Shown: piece after piece, positions 1 to 7,538 of the stretch
How the letters are laid out: every line of letters begins with the position of its first letter
Position numbering within the stretch: position 1 is the first letter of the stretch
NCBI GenBank assembly: GCA_964596695.1
Contig: CAZQVE010000003.1
Location: 62,001-126,000, forward strand
Direction: 5' to 3'
From: UBA2112 sp964596695
GTDB taxonomy: Bacteria; Patescibacteriota; Saccharimonadia; Saccharimonadales; Saccharimonadaceae
DNA: 64,000 nucleotides
Notes under the pieces: generated by a model
Told to the model about the DNA's origin: nothing
The model's database searches: none
What the model saw: only the letters and a program-made list of their open reading frames with translations
Position numbers and translations under genes: made by a program

Positions 1-2
1 GA

Positions 3-857
3 CTCGATTTCGGTGCGATAACGGTTGCCGAGGATATGAGCGGTATGCCGGGGCTGGCCGCGCCCGTAAGAGATGGCGGTATCGGCTTTGATTACCGGCT
101 CAGCATGGGAACACCCGACCTTTGGATCAAGTACGTCAAGAATCTCAAGGATGAGCAGTGGCAAGTATCGCAGCTATATCATGAGTTGAGTCAGCATCGG
201 CCCGAGGAGCACACCATCAGCTACGCCGAAAGTCATGATCAAGCGCTGGTCGGTGACAAGACGCTGATGTTTCGCTTGGCCGACAAAGAGATATACGATC
301 ATATGACGGTCGGTGACGAAAACCTAACAATCGACCGCGCACTGGCACTGCACAAAATGATCCGGCTTCTTACCGCCAGCCTACACCATGGCGGATACCT
401 GAACTTCATGGGCAACGAGTTCGGCCATCCGGAGTGGATCGACTTCCCCAGGGAGGATAACGGCTGGTCGTATCACTATGCCCGCCGCCAATGGTCGCTT
501 CGTGACGACAAAAACCTCAAGTATCAGTACTTAGCACGATTCGACAAAGTTATCGTCAAGATCGTCGACACGCTTCGCCGGCAGCCTTCACACGTACTCA
601 CCAACGACGGCGATCACGTCATCGCCTTTATGCGAGGCGACCTGCTGTTCGTGTTCAACTTCCATCCAACCGAGTCGTTTACTGATTACGGGCTGTCTGT
701 TCCCGAAGGCGACTACACCGTTGTCGTAACCTCGGACGGCAAGAGCTTCGGTGGATTCGGCCGCATAGATATAGGGATGTCCTACCCCGCGGATAAACAC
801 GGTGTCAAACTATACCTCCCCGCCAGAACTGCTATTGTGCTGCAGCGGCAACGGTAG
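3..857 (+). CDS. glgB: 1,4-alpha-glucan branching enzyme, C-terminal part (5' end outside window)
   Basis: The frame is open from the window edge, so this is the last 284 or so residues of a longer protein. It joins alpha-1,6 branches to glycogen-like glucans. The general acid/base region AEDMSGMP lies at the very start and the conserved ESHDQALVGDKT block about 60 residues later. YLNFMGNEFGHPEWIDFPR and SYHYARRQW are typical of the eukaryote-like GH13_8 branching enzymes rather than the E. coli type. The C-terminal all-beta domain (FNFHPTESF, GRIDIG) is complete. It indicates storage-glucan metabolism. The subfamily is recognised by motif only. Confidence 0.92.
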   Translation, partial: LDFGAITVAEDMSGMPGLAAPVRDGGIGFDYRLSMGTPDLWIKYVKNLKDEQWQVSQLYHELSQHRPEEHTISYAESHDQALVGDKTLMFRLADKEIYDHMTVGDENLTIDRALALHKMIRLLTASLHHGGYLNFMGNEFGHPEWIDFPREDNGWSYHYARRQWSLRDDKNLKYQYLARFDKVIVKIVDTLRRQPSHVLTNDGDHVIAFMRGDLLFVFNFHPTESFTDYGLSVPEGDYTVVVTSDGKSFGGFGRIDIGMSYPADKHGVKLYLPARTAIVLQRQR

Positions 858-874
858 CATGAAATATTCTGATA

Positions 875-903
875 TTGACGCCATTCCCCTTATGCTCTAA
901 ACT
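875..903 (+). promoter_or_regulatory. Predicted promoter of the tandem prepilin genes
   Basis: TTGACG and TAAACT are separated by exactly 17 bases, about 25 bases upstream of the first prepilin start codon. A purine-rich ribosome binding site (AAGGTGAGG) follows. Read by eye; not tested. Confidence 0.5.
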
Positions 904-928
904 ACCACTAAGATTATAAGGTGAGGAT

Positions 929-1468
929 ATGATTGCGATGAAAATCAGAAAAGGACATGAAGGTTTCACCCTTGTGGAACTCATCATCGTTATCGTTGTC
1001 ATCGGCATCCTTGCCGCAATCATCCTTGTAGCGTACAACGGCATCACCACTCAGGCGAAAAACACAAAAACAATAGCTGCGGTGGACAGCTGGATAAAAG
1101 GACTTCGTGTCTACGCGGCACAAAAAGGTAGCCTACCCCTCGACAACTCGTGTCTCGGTACCCTGACGACCTATCCTGGCGATGGGGGGTATTGCTGGGA
1201 TGGCACTTCTTGGGATGTAAGCAGCTCTTTCCTGAACAAGATGAAACCGTACATGGACGGCCAGCCCGAACCCGACACAAGCCCGGTAAATACCGTTAAC
1301 ACACAAAGGAGAGGTGCCTTTTATTATGGAAGTCACGATCCTCCGTACGTGTATATGATGCTAATCGGTGTTAGTAAGTGTCCGACTATTAGTGCCGGAA
1401 ATGCTATCAACACGATCACGCCATCAAGCCAGCCGGGAATCCACTGTATATATAAGCTTGATGAGTAA
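929..1468 (+). CDS. Type IV prepilin-like protein (pilin 1)
   Basis: A 179-residue secreted pilin subunit precursor. A short basic leader (MIAMKIRKGHEG) is followed by the class III cleavage/methylation site G|FTLVE and a hydrophobic helix ending AAIILVAYNGI, the standard assembly helix of type IV pili. The globular part has four cysteines (two in the NSCLG...GYCWD region, two near the C-terminus), which could form disulfides outside the cell. GTGAGG precedes the ATG at good spacing. It is the first of three tandem prepilins. No prepilin peptidase or pilus ATPase lies nearby, so assembly must rely on genes elsewhere. Whether it is a major or minor pilin cannot be told. Confidence 0.9.
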   Translation: MIAMKIRKGHEGFTLVELIIVIVVIGILAAIILVAYNGITTQAKNTKTIAAVDSWIKGLRVYAAQKGSLPLDNSCLGTLTTYPGDGGYCWDGTSWDVSSSFLNKMKPYMDGQPEPDTSPVNTVNTQRRGAFYYGSHDPPYVYMMLIGVSKCPTISAGNAINTITPSSQPGIHCIYKLDE

Positions 1469-1508
1469 CACATATCCCTGCGCCTCAAGTCGGAAAGATA
1501 TTATCACG

Positions 1509-2090
1509 ATGATTCCACTAAAAATTCAGAGCAAGAAAAGCGAAGGTTTCACTCTCGTAGAGCTTATTATCGTTATCGTAGTCATCGGTATCTTGGCGGC
1601 AATCATCCTGGTGGCGTACAGCGGGATTACGGAATCAGCGCAAAAGACCTCTATTGCGTCAGAGGTGAAGCAATGGGAAAAGCTATTTCAAGTATACAAA
1701 GCGCAGTTCGGAGAGTATCCTAAACCGGCAGCGGATCCGCCCCATGATGGCGGGCCTGGCTCTAGCGTTCCCGACGCCTACTGTCTGGGTACGGGGTTTC
1801 ATGATGTGAACGGCACTAGATATTGCTATGCCTATAACAATACGTCATACAGGGTTCAGGAGTCGAAAAACGCGACGCTTATGACTGAGTTAGCCAAAGT
1901 AGGCAGCGTACCGAAGAATTCAAAGAAGTATACTTACGGCAATGTAGAGGGACCGATTTTGCGCTGGTATAACGACAATAGTATTTTCATATATGGCGTA
2001 TTTAAGGACGGGGTAGATTGCACCGACTTCGGGCTTGCTGTCGGCTACAAGGAAAATGGCCGACAAGAATGTTATGTACGGCTATCTTAG
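1509..2090 (+). CDS. Type IV prepilin-like protein (pilin 2)
   Basis: A 193-residue prepilin. The ATG at 1509 gives a leader of usual length (MIPLKIQSKKSEG) before FTLVELII. An earlier in-frame ATG at 1461 overlaps the stop of pilin 1 but would give an unusually long 29-residue leader, so 1509 is preferred. After the hydrophobic helix comes SGITESAQKTSIASEVKQWEKLFQVYKA, closely like pilin 3, then YCLGTGF and a C-terminal pair of cysteines. The globular domain differs from pilins 1 and 4. Probably cotranscribed with its neighbours, since only short gaps separate the three genes. Confidence 0.9.
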   Translation: MIPLKIQSKKSEGFTLVELIIVIVVIGILAAIILVAYSGITESAQKTSIASEVKQWEKLFQVYKAQFGEYPKPAADPPHDGGPGSSVPDAYCLGTGFHDVNGTRYCYAYNNTSYRVQESKNATLMTELAKVGSVPKNSKKYTYGNVEGPILRWYNDNSIFIYGVFKDGVDCTDFGLAVGYKENGRQECYVRLS

Positions 2091-2129
2091 CGACGGGGAT
2101 AAACATTAAATTATTATGAGGGTTATACC

Positions 2130-2726
2130 ATGATTAATACGGCGAGGATCCGAAGGACGAGCGAGGGTTTCACCCTCGTGGAACTCATCATCGTTATCGT
2201 CGTCATCGGCATTTTGGCGGCTATCATCCTGGTGGCGTACAACGGAATTACAGTATCGGCGCAAAAGACTGCTATCGCAAGCGAACTGAAGCAGTGGGAA
2301 AAGCTCTTCAATGTTTACAAGGCGACTAATGGCAACTACCCACTCCCGGTTGCTCCACCAGCCAATCCTGTAACAAGTGGCGGACCGGGTGAGAACGCGA
2401 AAAATCGTTATTGTTTGGGGACGGGCTTCCCTACATATAACGGTAATCCATATTGCTACGGCACCACTAACGGTCCATATCAAGTGGCGGAATCCACTGG
2501 TACGTACCTGATGTCTCAGCTCTCAACGGTTGGAACTCCGCCAACAAATTCCACAAAATACAGCCAAAAAAATGTAGTGGGTCCGTTCTACTCTTGGGAA
2601 GGTAGTGGAGTTGCTCGCTTGTATGGCCTTTTTCCACCCGCAACGGACTGCGAAGATCTCGGGCTAACTGCTGGCAACGGTGACACTAATCGAAAATACT
2701 GCTATATCCAGTTGAACGATAATTAG
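2130..2726 (+). CDS. Type IV prepilin-like protein (pilin 3)
   Basis: A 198-residue prepilin with leader MINTARIRRTSEG and the same FTLVELII helix. It is a close paralogue of pilin 2: both contain ELKQWEKLF/EVKQWEKLF followed by VYKA, then YCLGTGF, a second CYG/CYA cysteine, and a CxDLGL/CTDFGL motif near the end. Their order and similarity point to a local duplication followed by divergence of the exposed loops. GAGGG lies about 10 bases before the ATG. The gene is followed by 127 bases without a clear terminator before the next gene. Confidence 0.9.
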   Translation: MINTARIRRTSEGFTLVELIIVIVVIGILAAIILVAYNGITVSAQKTAIASELKQWEKLFNVYKATNGNYPLPVAPPANPVTSGGPGENAKNRYCLGTGFPTYNGNPYCYGTTNGPYQVAESTGTYLMSQLSTVGTPPTNSTKYSQKNVVGPFYSWEGSGVARLYGLFPPATDCEDLGLTAGNGDTNRKYCYIQLNDN

Positions 2727-2853
2727 CAAGAGCACCAAGGTCTGGGCAGTCTAGTCTAGTCTTTGATCCCCGGAATTTAACTGGGCGATACTGTTATTGA
2801 GTGTGGCTATGATGTTCGTGCTATTATAAGACTAGTAAGAACGGAGGGATTGT

Positions 2854-3282
2854 ATGGCCAGTGAACTGGAAGCTGCACATCTTGCCTACACAGAGGCGGC
2901 AGCGCAAGCCGAACAAGAAAAGACTCGATACCAGGTGGCGCTTGGGAGGGCTGTCGGACGGGCTATTACCGTGACCGGCTATCCAACGTCGACGGTATAT
3001 TTAGATCATAGTAATCCGACGACTGGATACTCGGTATCTTCGGTGCACGATCATTATCCCGAAAACGCGACGCCTGAGGAGCTACAGCCGCGTACGTATG
3101 CGGATAGGCTGCTGCTTGATGCGGATAAGGATGGTATCGAGGTGGCCCTCTGGCCTGCTGATGAAACCGACCCCGAGCAACTTGAAGTCACGCAAAGTGT
3201 CGCGCGCAGCGTATTGCTACCGCACGACCGCATACTTACCATCGCGCTAGCCGATGACGAGCAGGATGAAGAGAAAGAATAG
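2854..3282 (+). CDS. Hypothetical protein, 142 aa, upstream of gnd
   Basis: Not recognised. The start is well supported by CGGAGGG six bases upstream. Residues 1-35 are Ala/Glu/Gln-rich and likely helical or coiled-coil; the C-terminal half is acidic (ends DDEQDEEKE). There is no signal peptide, membrane segment or cysteine. It ends 9 bases before gnd, whose ribosome binding site follows the stop codon, so the two are probably one transcript. A possible -10 (TATTAT) lies at about 2821. No function is proposed. Confidence 0.7.
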   Translation: MASELEAAHLAYTEAAAQAEQEKTRYQVALGRAVGRAITVTGYPTSTVYLDHSNPTTGYSVSSVHDHYPENATPEELQPRTYADRLLLDADKDGIEVALWPADETDPEQLEVTQSVARSVLLPHDRILTIALADDEQDEEKE

Positions 3283-3291
3283 GAGACAAAG

Positions 3292-4200
3292 ATGAAAATC
3301 GCTATTTCAGGCCTCGGCCGCATGGGCGGACAGATCGCACGCAAACTACATGATAACGGCCACGCTGTCGTGGCGCACAATCGCAGCCCGGAAAAGGTTG
3401 ACGAGGCTAAGGAATACGGCGCTATTCCCGCCTACTCCGACCAGGATGTGGTCGATGCATTTGGCGGTGAGCCGGTGGTGCTATGGATTATGCTACCTGC
3501 TGAGATTATCGACAGCAAGATTGACGAGTGGCTGCAGATTTTGCCGAAAGACAGTATTGTCATCGACGGCGGCAATAGTGATTATCGCGGTGATAAAGCA
3601 CGCGCGGAGCGTGTTTCGGCTGCAGGTAGTCAGTTGCTCGACATCGGCACGTCGGGTGGCGTATGGGGTCTAGAAAACGGCTTCTCGATGATGGTTGGTG
3701 GTGACCGCGACGCATACGAGACCGTTGTACCCGCTCTCGACACACTGGCAGCCCCGCGCGGTGGTCATCAGCACTTCGGTACGAACGGTACCGGGCACTT
3801 CGTCAAGATGGTGCACAACGCGATCGAATACGGTATGATGCAATCGCTCGCCGAAGGCTATCGCGTGCTAAAGGAAGGCCCCTACCCTGACCTGGATCTA
3901 GCTGCGGCTGGTGACGTGTGGCAGCAGTCGAGCGTGGTAACTAGCTGGCTGAACGACCTGACGCGCCAAGCGCTACACGAAAACCCGAATATGGACGATA
4001 TTAGCGGTGTCGTAGCCGAAAGCGGCGAAGCTCGCTGGACGCTGGAAACCGCCAAGGACCTCGGCATTCCGATGCCAGCTATCCAGTCGGCTTTTGACGT
4101 ACGCCTTGCTTCGCAAAACGGTGAGGTTAACTTCGCTACTAAACTGCTTGCTGCCATGCGCAACAAGTTCGGCGGTCATGAGATAAACCCGAACAAATAA
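3292..4200 (+). CDS. gnd: 6-phosphogluconate dehydrogenase, decarboxylating (short form)
   Basis: Converts 6-phosphogluconate to ribulose 5-phosphate and CO2 with NAD(P)+ in the cytosol, giving reducing power and pentose phosphate for nucleotides. The N-terminal dinucleotide fold has GLGRMGG at residues 7-13. VIDGGNSDYRGD, the substrate motif DIGTSGGVWG and the active-site block FVKMVHNAIEYGMMQ are all present. At 302 residues it belongs to the short GntZ/YqeC-like class rather than the 470-residue class. GGAGA lies ahead of the ATG and the gene follows a 142-residue hypothetical gene closely. Confidence 0.93.
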   Translation: MKIAISGLGRMGGQIARKLHDNGHAVVAHNRSPEKVDEAKEYGAIPAYSDQDVVDAFGGEPVVLWIMLPAEIIDSKIDEWLQILPKDSIVIDGGNSDYRGDKARAERVSAAGSQLLDIGTSGGVWGLENGFSMMVGGDRDAYETVVPALDTLAAPRGGHQHFGTNGTGHFVKMVHNAIEYGMMQSLAEGYRVLKEGPYPDLDLAAAGDVWQQSSVVTSWLNDLTRQALHENPNMDDISGVVAESGEARWTLETAKDLGIPMPAIQSAFDVRLASQNGEVNFATKLLAAMRNKFGGHEINPNK

Positions 4201-4366
4201 AATCCCTGTCGTCCCAGACCTGTCCTGACTGGCTAGAAATGATTTTTCCTCAGTCGACGTAGCTACGGCTATGCCTTCTTCGGATAAAATTGTTTCTAGC
4301 TCAATCAGATACAGCTCTGAAAACGACGAGGTTTTACTTGCTCGGGTTATCGACGGCAAACAGTAG

Positions 4367-4656
4367 TTAATAATTAGTTGTTTCTGTAATGTGAGGCAAT
4401 GATTTGTCGCCGTTCTTCTTGAGTTCACGCCCCATCTTCCATAGCCAGAAGTCGATATGAGCCATATTGTAGGGCTTCTGACCCCTCTCGGCACGGACAG
4501 CGTTAACTCTTTCGAGTAGGTATATACTATCGCACCGAGAGAGCGCAGCGCTTGCGGCAGACGGTAGTCGATAACACTCCCCGACTTCTCGATGTCTGAG
4601 ACAACCGGCAACACTTCCGACGACCGAGCCCGACCATCGATAAGCATAAGCGGCAT
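4367..4656 (-). pseudogene. Frameshifted fragment resembling the C-terminus of a queuosine salvage protein (DUF2419-like)
   Basis: Just downstream of glnA, one minus-strand frame reads SDIEKSGSVIDYRLPQALRS then LGAIVY (about 4600-4525). The adjacent frame continues from about 4520 as ERVNAVRAERGQKPYNMAH then IDFWLWKMGRE, ending LPHITETTNY and a stop at 4367. DYRxPQxLxxLGxxxY, IDxxLWxxGR and a final HxxxTxxY are the pattern I recall from the C-terminal part of queuosine salvage (DUF2419) proteins. The N-terminal two thirds are absent and the reading frame is broken. This is best read as gene decay. The family match is from memory and uncertain. Confidence 0.45.
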
Positions 4657-4666
4657 ATATGAGCGG

Positions 4667-6094
4667 CTAAAACTTATTCCAGATGTACTGGTTGGTGACT
4701 TCGTGGTGGAACAGTACCTCGTTGTCTTTCACGCGCGTGCCGAGATCGCGTGGACTGCGATGCGCAACCTCGATCTTCCAGTCGACATACTTCGCTTTGG
4801 TACTCTCGCCTAAGATATCAGCCATGTAGTCGCTTGCTTTGAAGAGTCGTATGGCGTCGCCGATTGCACCTGGCAAGAAGCGCAAGCGCGGACGCTTGTC
4901 GGACTTATCCTCCTTAGGTAGGGTGTCTTCTATGCCCGTCTTCAGCAGCGCGTAGAGCGCTAGGTATGGGTTGCAGTCGGGCGCGACTGAGCGGACTTCG
5001 ATCCGGGCGGTCTTTTCGTTGGCGAGCGGAATACGGATCATCGATCCGCGGTCATTGGCGCTGACTTTTATCTGGTTCGGTGCCTCAAAGTTCGGGTCGA
5101 GCCGACGATAGGAATTGACGCTACTGTTGATTAGCAGGCAGAGTTCCGGTGCGCGGTTGAGGACTTTGTTGACAAAATCCCAGCCGTCTTTACTCAGGCC
5201 GTCCTGGCCGTTTTTGTCGTAGAAAATGTTTTTACCGTTTTTGCTCAGTGACATATTGGTGTGCATGCCGGATCCATTGATGTTTTGACGCGGTTTCGGT
5301 AGGAATGTTGCTGTCATGCCCATTTGCGCTGCGACTTGGCGGCAGACGAGCTTGTATATCAGTATTTGGTCGCAAGCGCGCAGTACATCGGTGTAGCTAA
5401 AGTTGATTTCGAATTGAGAAGGCGCGACTTCGGCGTGATCCTTTTCGTTTTTGAAGCCCATGGCACGGATCGCTTCGGCGGTACGATCGATGAACTGGCG
5501 CAGTTCATCCAGCGGCAGGGAGTGATAGTAGCCGCCAGTACTGACGAGCTCGAAGCTAGCTTTTTGGTCAAAATTCTGCTCGGCGTCGACGCCGGCGATA
5601 AGGAACCCTTCGACTTCTGGTGCCATGAACGCCTCAAGACCTTTCTTGGCTTTTAGCTCCTCGGTATACGCCTTAAGTCTTCCTCGGAAATCTGACTCGT
5701 ATGGTGTCAGGTCACGGCTACAGATATTGGCGAATACGAGCACCTTGCCCGGACCGAAGACATCCGATGGCAGGAATGTGACGCTTGGCCAGTCGATGAC
5801 CAGACGCAGGTCGGATTCGCTGAGCTCTGAGAAGCCGCGGATAGATGAGCCGTCAAAGGTTAGATTGTCGAGCGAATCAAGGAAGAACTTCTTACTATAG
5901 TCCAGCATATGGAGACGACCCTCGATGTCTGAGAAACAAACCGTCACGGCCTTGATGCGTGCTTCATTTGTCAGATACTTGATATGTGCCGCCTCTGCCT
6001 TGGCTGGATCTTTGATCGCGCGAGCCTTGAGGTTCATTTCCTCCAGCTCTTCGTATGTCAGCTCTAAAAAGTTTTTTATTGGTGCTTCGTTCAT
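4667..6094 (-). CDS. glnA: Glutamine synthetase, type I
   Basis: Makes glutamine from glutamate, ammonia and ATP; cytosolic dodecamer in this family. All 475 residues fit a GSI chain with a roughly 40-residue helical N-terminal extension. Visible motifs are DGSSIRGF, EVAPSQFEI, NGSGMHTNMS (usually GSGMHxHxS), NDRGSMIRIP and ARIEVRSVAPDCNPYLA. The Tyr adenylylation loop of enterobacterial enzymes is not evident. It starts 5 bases after the amt stop, so amt-glnA form one operon for ammonium uptake and assimilation. Genes for this step are uncommon in host-associated Saccharibacteria. Confidence 0.94.
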   Translation of the reverse strand: MNEAPIKNFLELTYEELEEMNLKARAIKDPAKAEAAHIKYLTNEARIKAVTVCFSDIEGRLHMLDYSKKFFLDSLDNLTFDGSSIRGFSELSESDLRLVIDWPSVTFLPSDVFGPGKVLVFANICSRDLTPYESDFRGRLKAYTEELKAKKGLEAFMAPEVEGFLIAGVDAEQNFDQKASFELVSTGGYYHSLPLDELRQFIDRTAEAIRAMGFKNEKDHAEVAPSQFEINFSYTDVLRACDQILIYKLVCRQVAAQMGMTATFLPKPRQNINGSGMHTNMSLSKNGKNIFYDKNGQDGLSKDGWDFVNKVLNRAPELCLLINSSVNSYRRLDPNFEAPNQIKVSANDRGSMIRIPLANEKTARIEVRSVAPDCNPYLALYALLKTGIEDTLPKEDKSDKRPRLRFLPGAIGDAIRLFKASDYMADILGESTKAKYVDWKIEVAHRSPRDLGTRVKDNEVLFHHEVTNQYIWNKF

Positions 6095-6099
6095 GGTGC

Positions 6100-7386
6100 T
6101 TATTTCCCTTTCCTTTTATTATTACTACCCATAGCCAGCTCGTCATCTGGCGCTGGTTCGGCAAACACGTATCCGTATTCTTCATGCAGTCCTTGGTCGA
6201 GCCCCATGACTTCTTGGTCGGGTCGTACACGTAAACCTATGGTCAGGTCGATCAATTTCAGTAGTGTCCAACTGGCGATAAAGGCGAAAGCGGCTGCGGC
6301 AATGACGGCTACGGCTTGGTGACCGAGTAGTATTAGTCCGCCACCGTGCAGTAGGCCGTTAGCGCCGGCCGGGTTAACCGCGGTGCTGGCCAGGAAACCG
6401 ACTGAGAGTGCACCGACGATGCCACCGACGGCGTGGACACCAACGACATCGAGCGTGTCATCAAGACCGAGTCGCAACTTAAGTCCGACGGCGTACGAGC
6501 ATATAGTGCCGGCAGCGATACCGATGACGATTGCGGAGAGCGGACTGACAAAACCGGCGGCTGGCGTGATGGCCACGAGTCCGGCAACGGCGCCGCTGAC
6601 CGCACCAAGGCTCGTGACACGGCGGTGGCGCAACCAGTCGACAAAAGCCCAGCCGAGCATGGCCGCGCCCGCTGCGACGTTAGTTGTCACGAATGCATTT
6701 GCCGCCAAGCCATTCGCTCCTAGCGCGCTACCGGCATTGAACCCAAACCAGCCAAACCACAATAGGCCGGCGCCCAACATAGTAAATGGTAAGTTGTGGG
6801 GTATGGTGGGCGTCTTCTTGGACCAGCCGTTTCTGTGTCCGATTACGAGGGCTGCGGCTAGCGCGGCGATACCGGCGCTGACATGTACGACCGTACCTCC
6901 GGCAAAATCAAGCGCGCCGAGGTGTCTGATCCAGCCGCCGGGTGCCCATACCCAATGAGCCAGCGGCGCATAAATTAGTACCAGCCAAAGCCCGGTAAAG
7001 ACGGCGAAGGCAGAAAACTTCATACGTTCGGCGAATGCACCGGTTATGAGTGCTGGCGTGATTGCAGCGAAAAACAGTTGGAAAACAGCAAAGGCCAAGT
7101 GCGGAATCGTAGGAGCTAGCGCGACATTCGGAGCCTCTCCTACGCCATTGAATCCGACGAAGTTAAGCCCGCCGATAAGCCCATGGATATCAGTGCCGAA
7201 AGCCAGGCTGTATGCGATCAGGATCCACAAAACCGAAACGATACCGAGCGCGAAAAAACTTTGCAGCGCAGTCGCCAGAACATTCTTAGCGCGAACCATT
7301 CCCGAGTAGAAGAACGCCAATCCCGGAATCATCAGCATGACCAGGGCTGCGGATAGGAGGAGATATGCCGTGTCTCCAGGATTCAT
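6100..7386 (-). CDS. amt: Ammonium transporter, Amt/MEP family
   Basis: A 428-residue inner-membrane channel protein with about 11 membrane segments. Both histidines of the twin-His pore are visible in GGTVVHVSAG and VVGVHAVGGIVG. PGLAFFYSGMVRAKNVL and the NAGSALGANGLA segment are typical of the family. The cytosolic C-terminus (DQEVMGLDQGLHEEYGYVF) matches the Amt gating helix with small changes. It is the first gene of an operon with glnA and starts after GGAGAAG. No GlnK/PII gene is adjacent, so PII control cannot be judged here. The upstream DNA is extremely AT-rich. Confidence 0.95.
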   Translation of the reverse strand: MNPGDTAYLLLSAALVMLMIPGLAFFYSGMVRAKNVLATALQSFFALGIVSVLWILIAYSLAFGTDIHGLIGGLNFVGFNGVGEAPNVALAPTIPHLAFAVFQLFFAAITPALITGAFAERMKFSAFAVFTGLWLVLIYAPLAHWVWAPGGWIRHLGALDFAGGTVVHVSAGIAALAAALVIGHRNGWSKKTPTIPHNLPFTMLGAGLLWFGWFGFNAGSALGANGLAANAFVTTNVAAGAAMLGWAFVDWLRHRRVTSLGAVSGAVAGLVAITPAAGFVSPLSAIVIGIAAGTICSYAVGLKLRLGLDDTLDVVGVHAVGGIVGALSVGFLASTAVNPAGANGLLHGGGLILLGHQAVAVIAAAAFAFIASWTLLKLIDLTIGLRVRPDQEVMGLDQGLHEEYGYVFAEPAPDDELAMGSNNKRKGK

Positions 7387-7484
7387 TACTTCTCCTTATA
7401 TTTATAAAATAATACTTATTATATAAATATTTAATATTACAATTTACATAATTACACTAATTATTTAGTTTTACAATACTTTTT
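7387..7484 (-). promoter_or_regulatory. AT-rich promoter region of amt-glnA with TTACA repeats
   Basis: About 95 bases of almost pure A/T lie between amt and the kup terminator, unlike the mixed composition around it. On the plus strand TTACA occurs at 7437, 7444, 7452 and 7471 (TGTAA on the transcribed strand), two of the gaps being 7-8 bases. Several TATAAT-like boxes are possible. The repeats could be a regulator's half-sites, but no known TGTNAN7TNACA (GlnR/TnrA) pair is formed. Confidence 0.4.
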
Positions 7485-7509
7485 TACTAAATAAAAAGCA
7501 CTTTCGTGC
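7485..7509 (-). terminator. Weak intrinsic terminator after kup
   Basis: On the minus strand GCAC-GAAA-GTGC forms a short hairpin followed by TTTTTATTT, starting 30 bases after the kup stop codon. The 4-bp stem is short. Confidence 0.45.
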
Positions 7510-7538
7510 CTATTACCTGCTCTACTGATGGCTGTGTA

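Noticed and set aside
3973..4656. A single 227-codon minus-strand reading frame running through the end of gnd
   Set aside because: Its downstream half is antisense to conserved gnd codons and reads as nonsense; only the first part resembles a protein, and that continues in a different frame, so a frameshifted fragment is the better reading.
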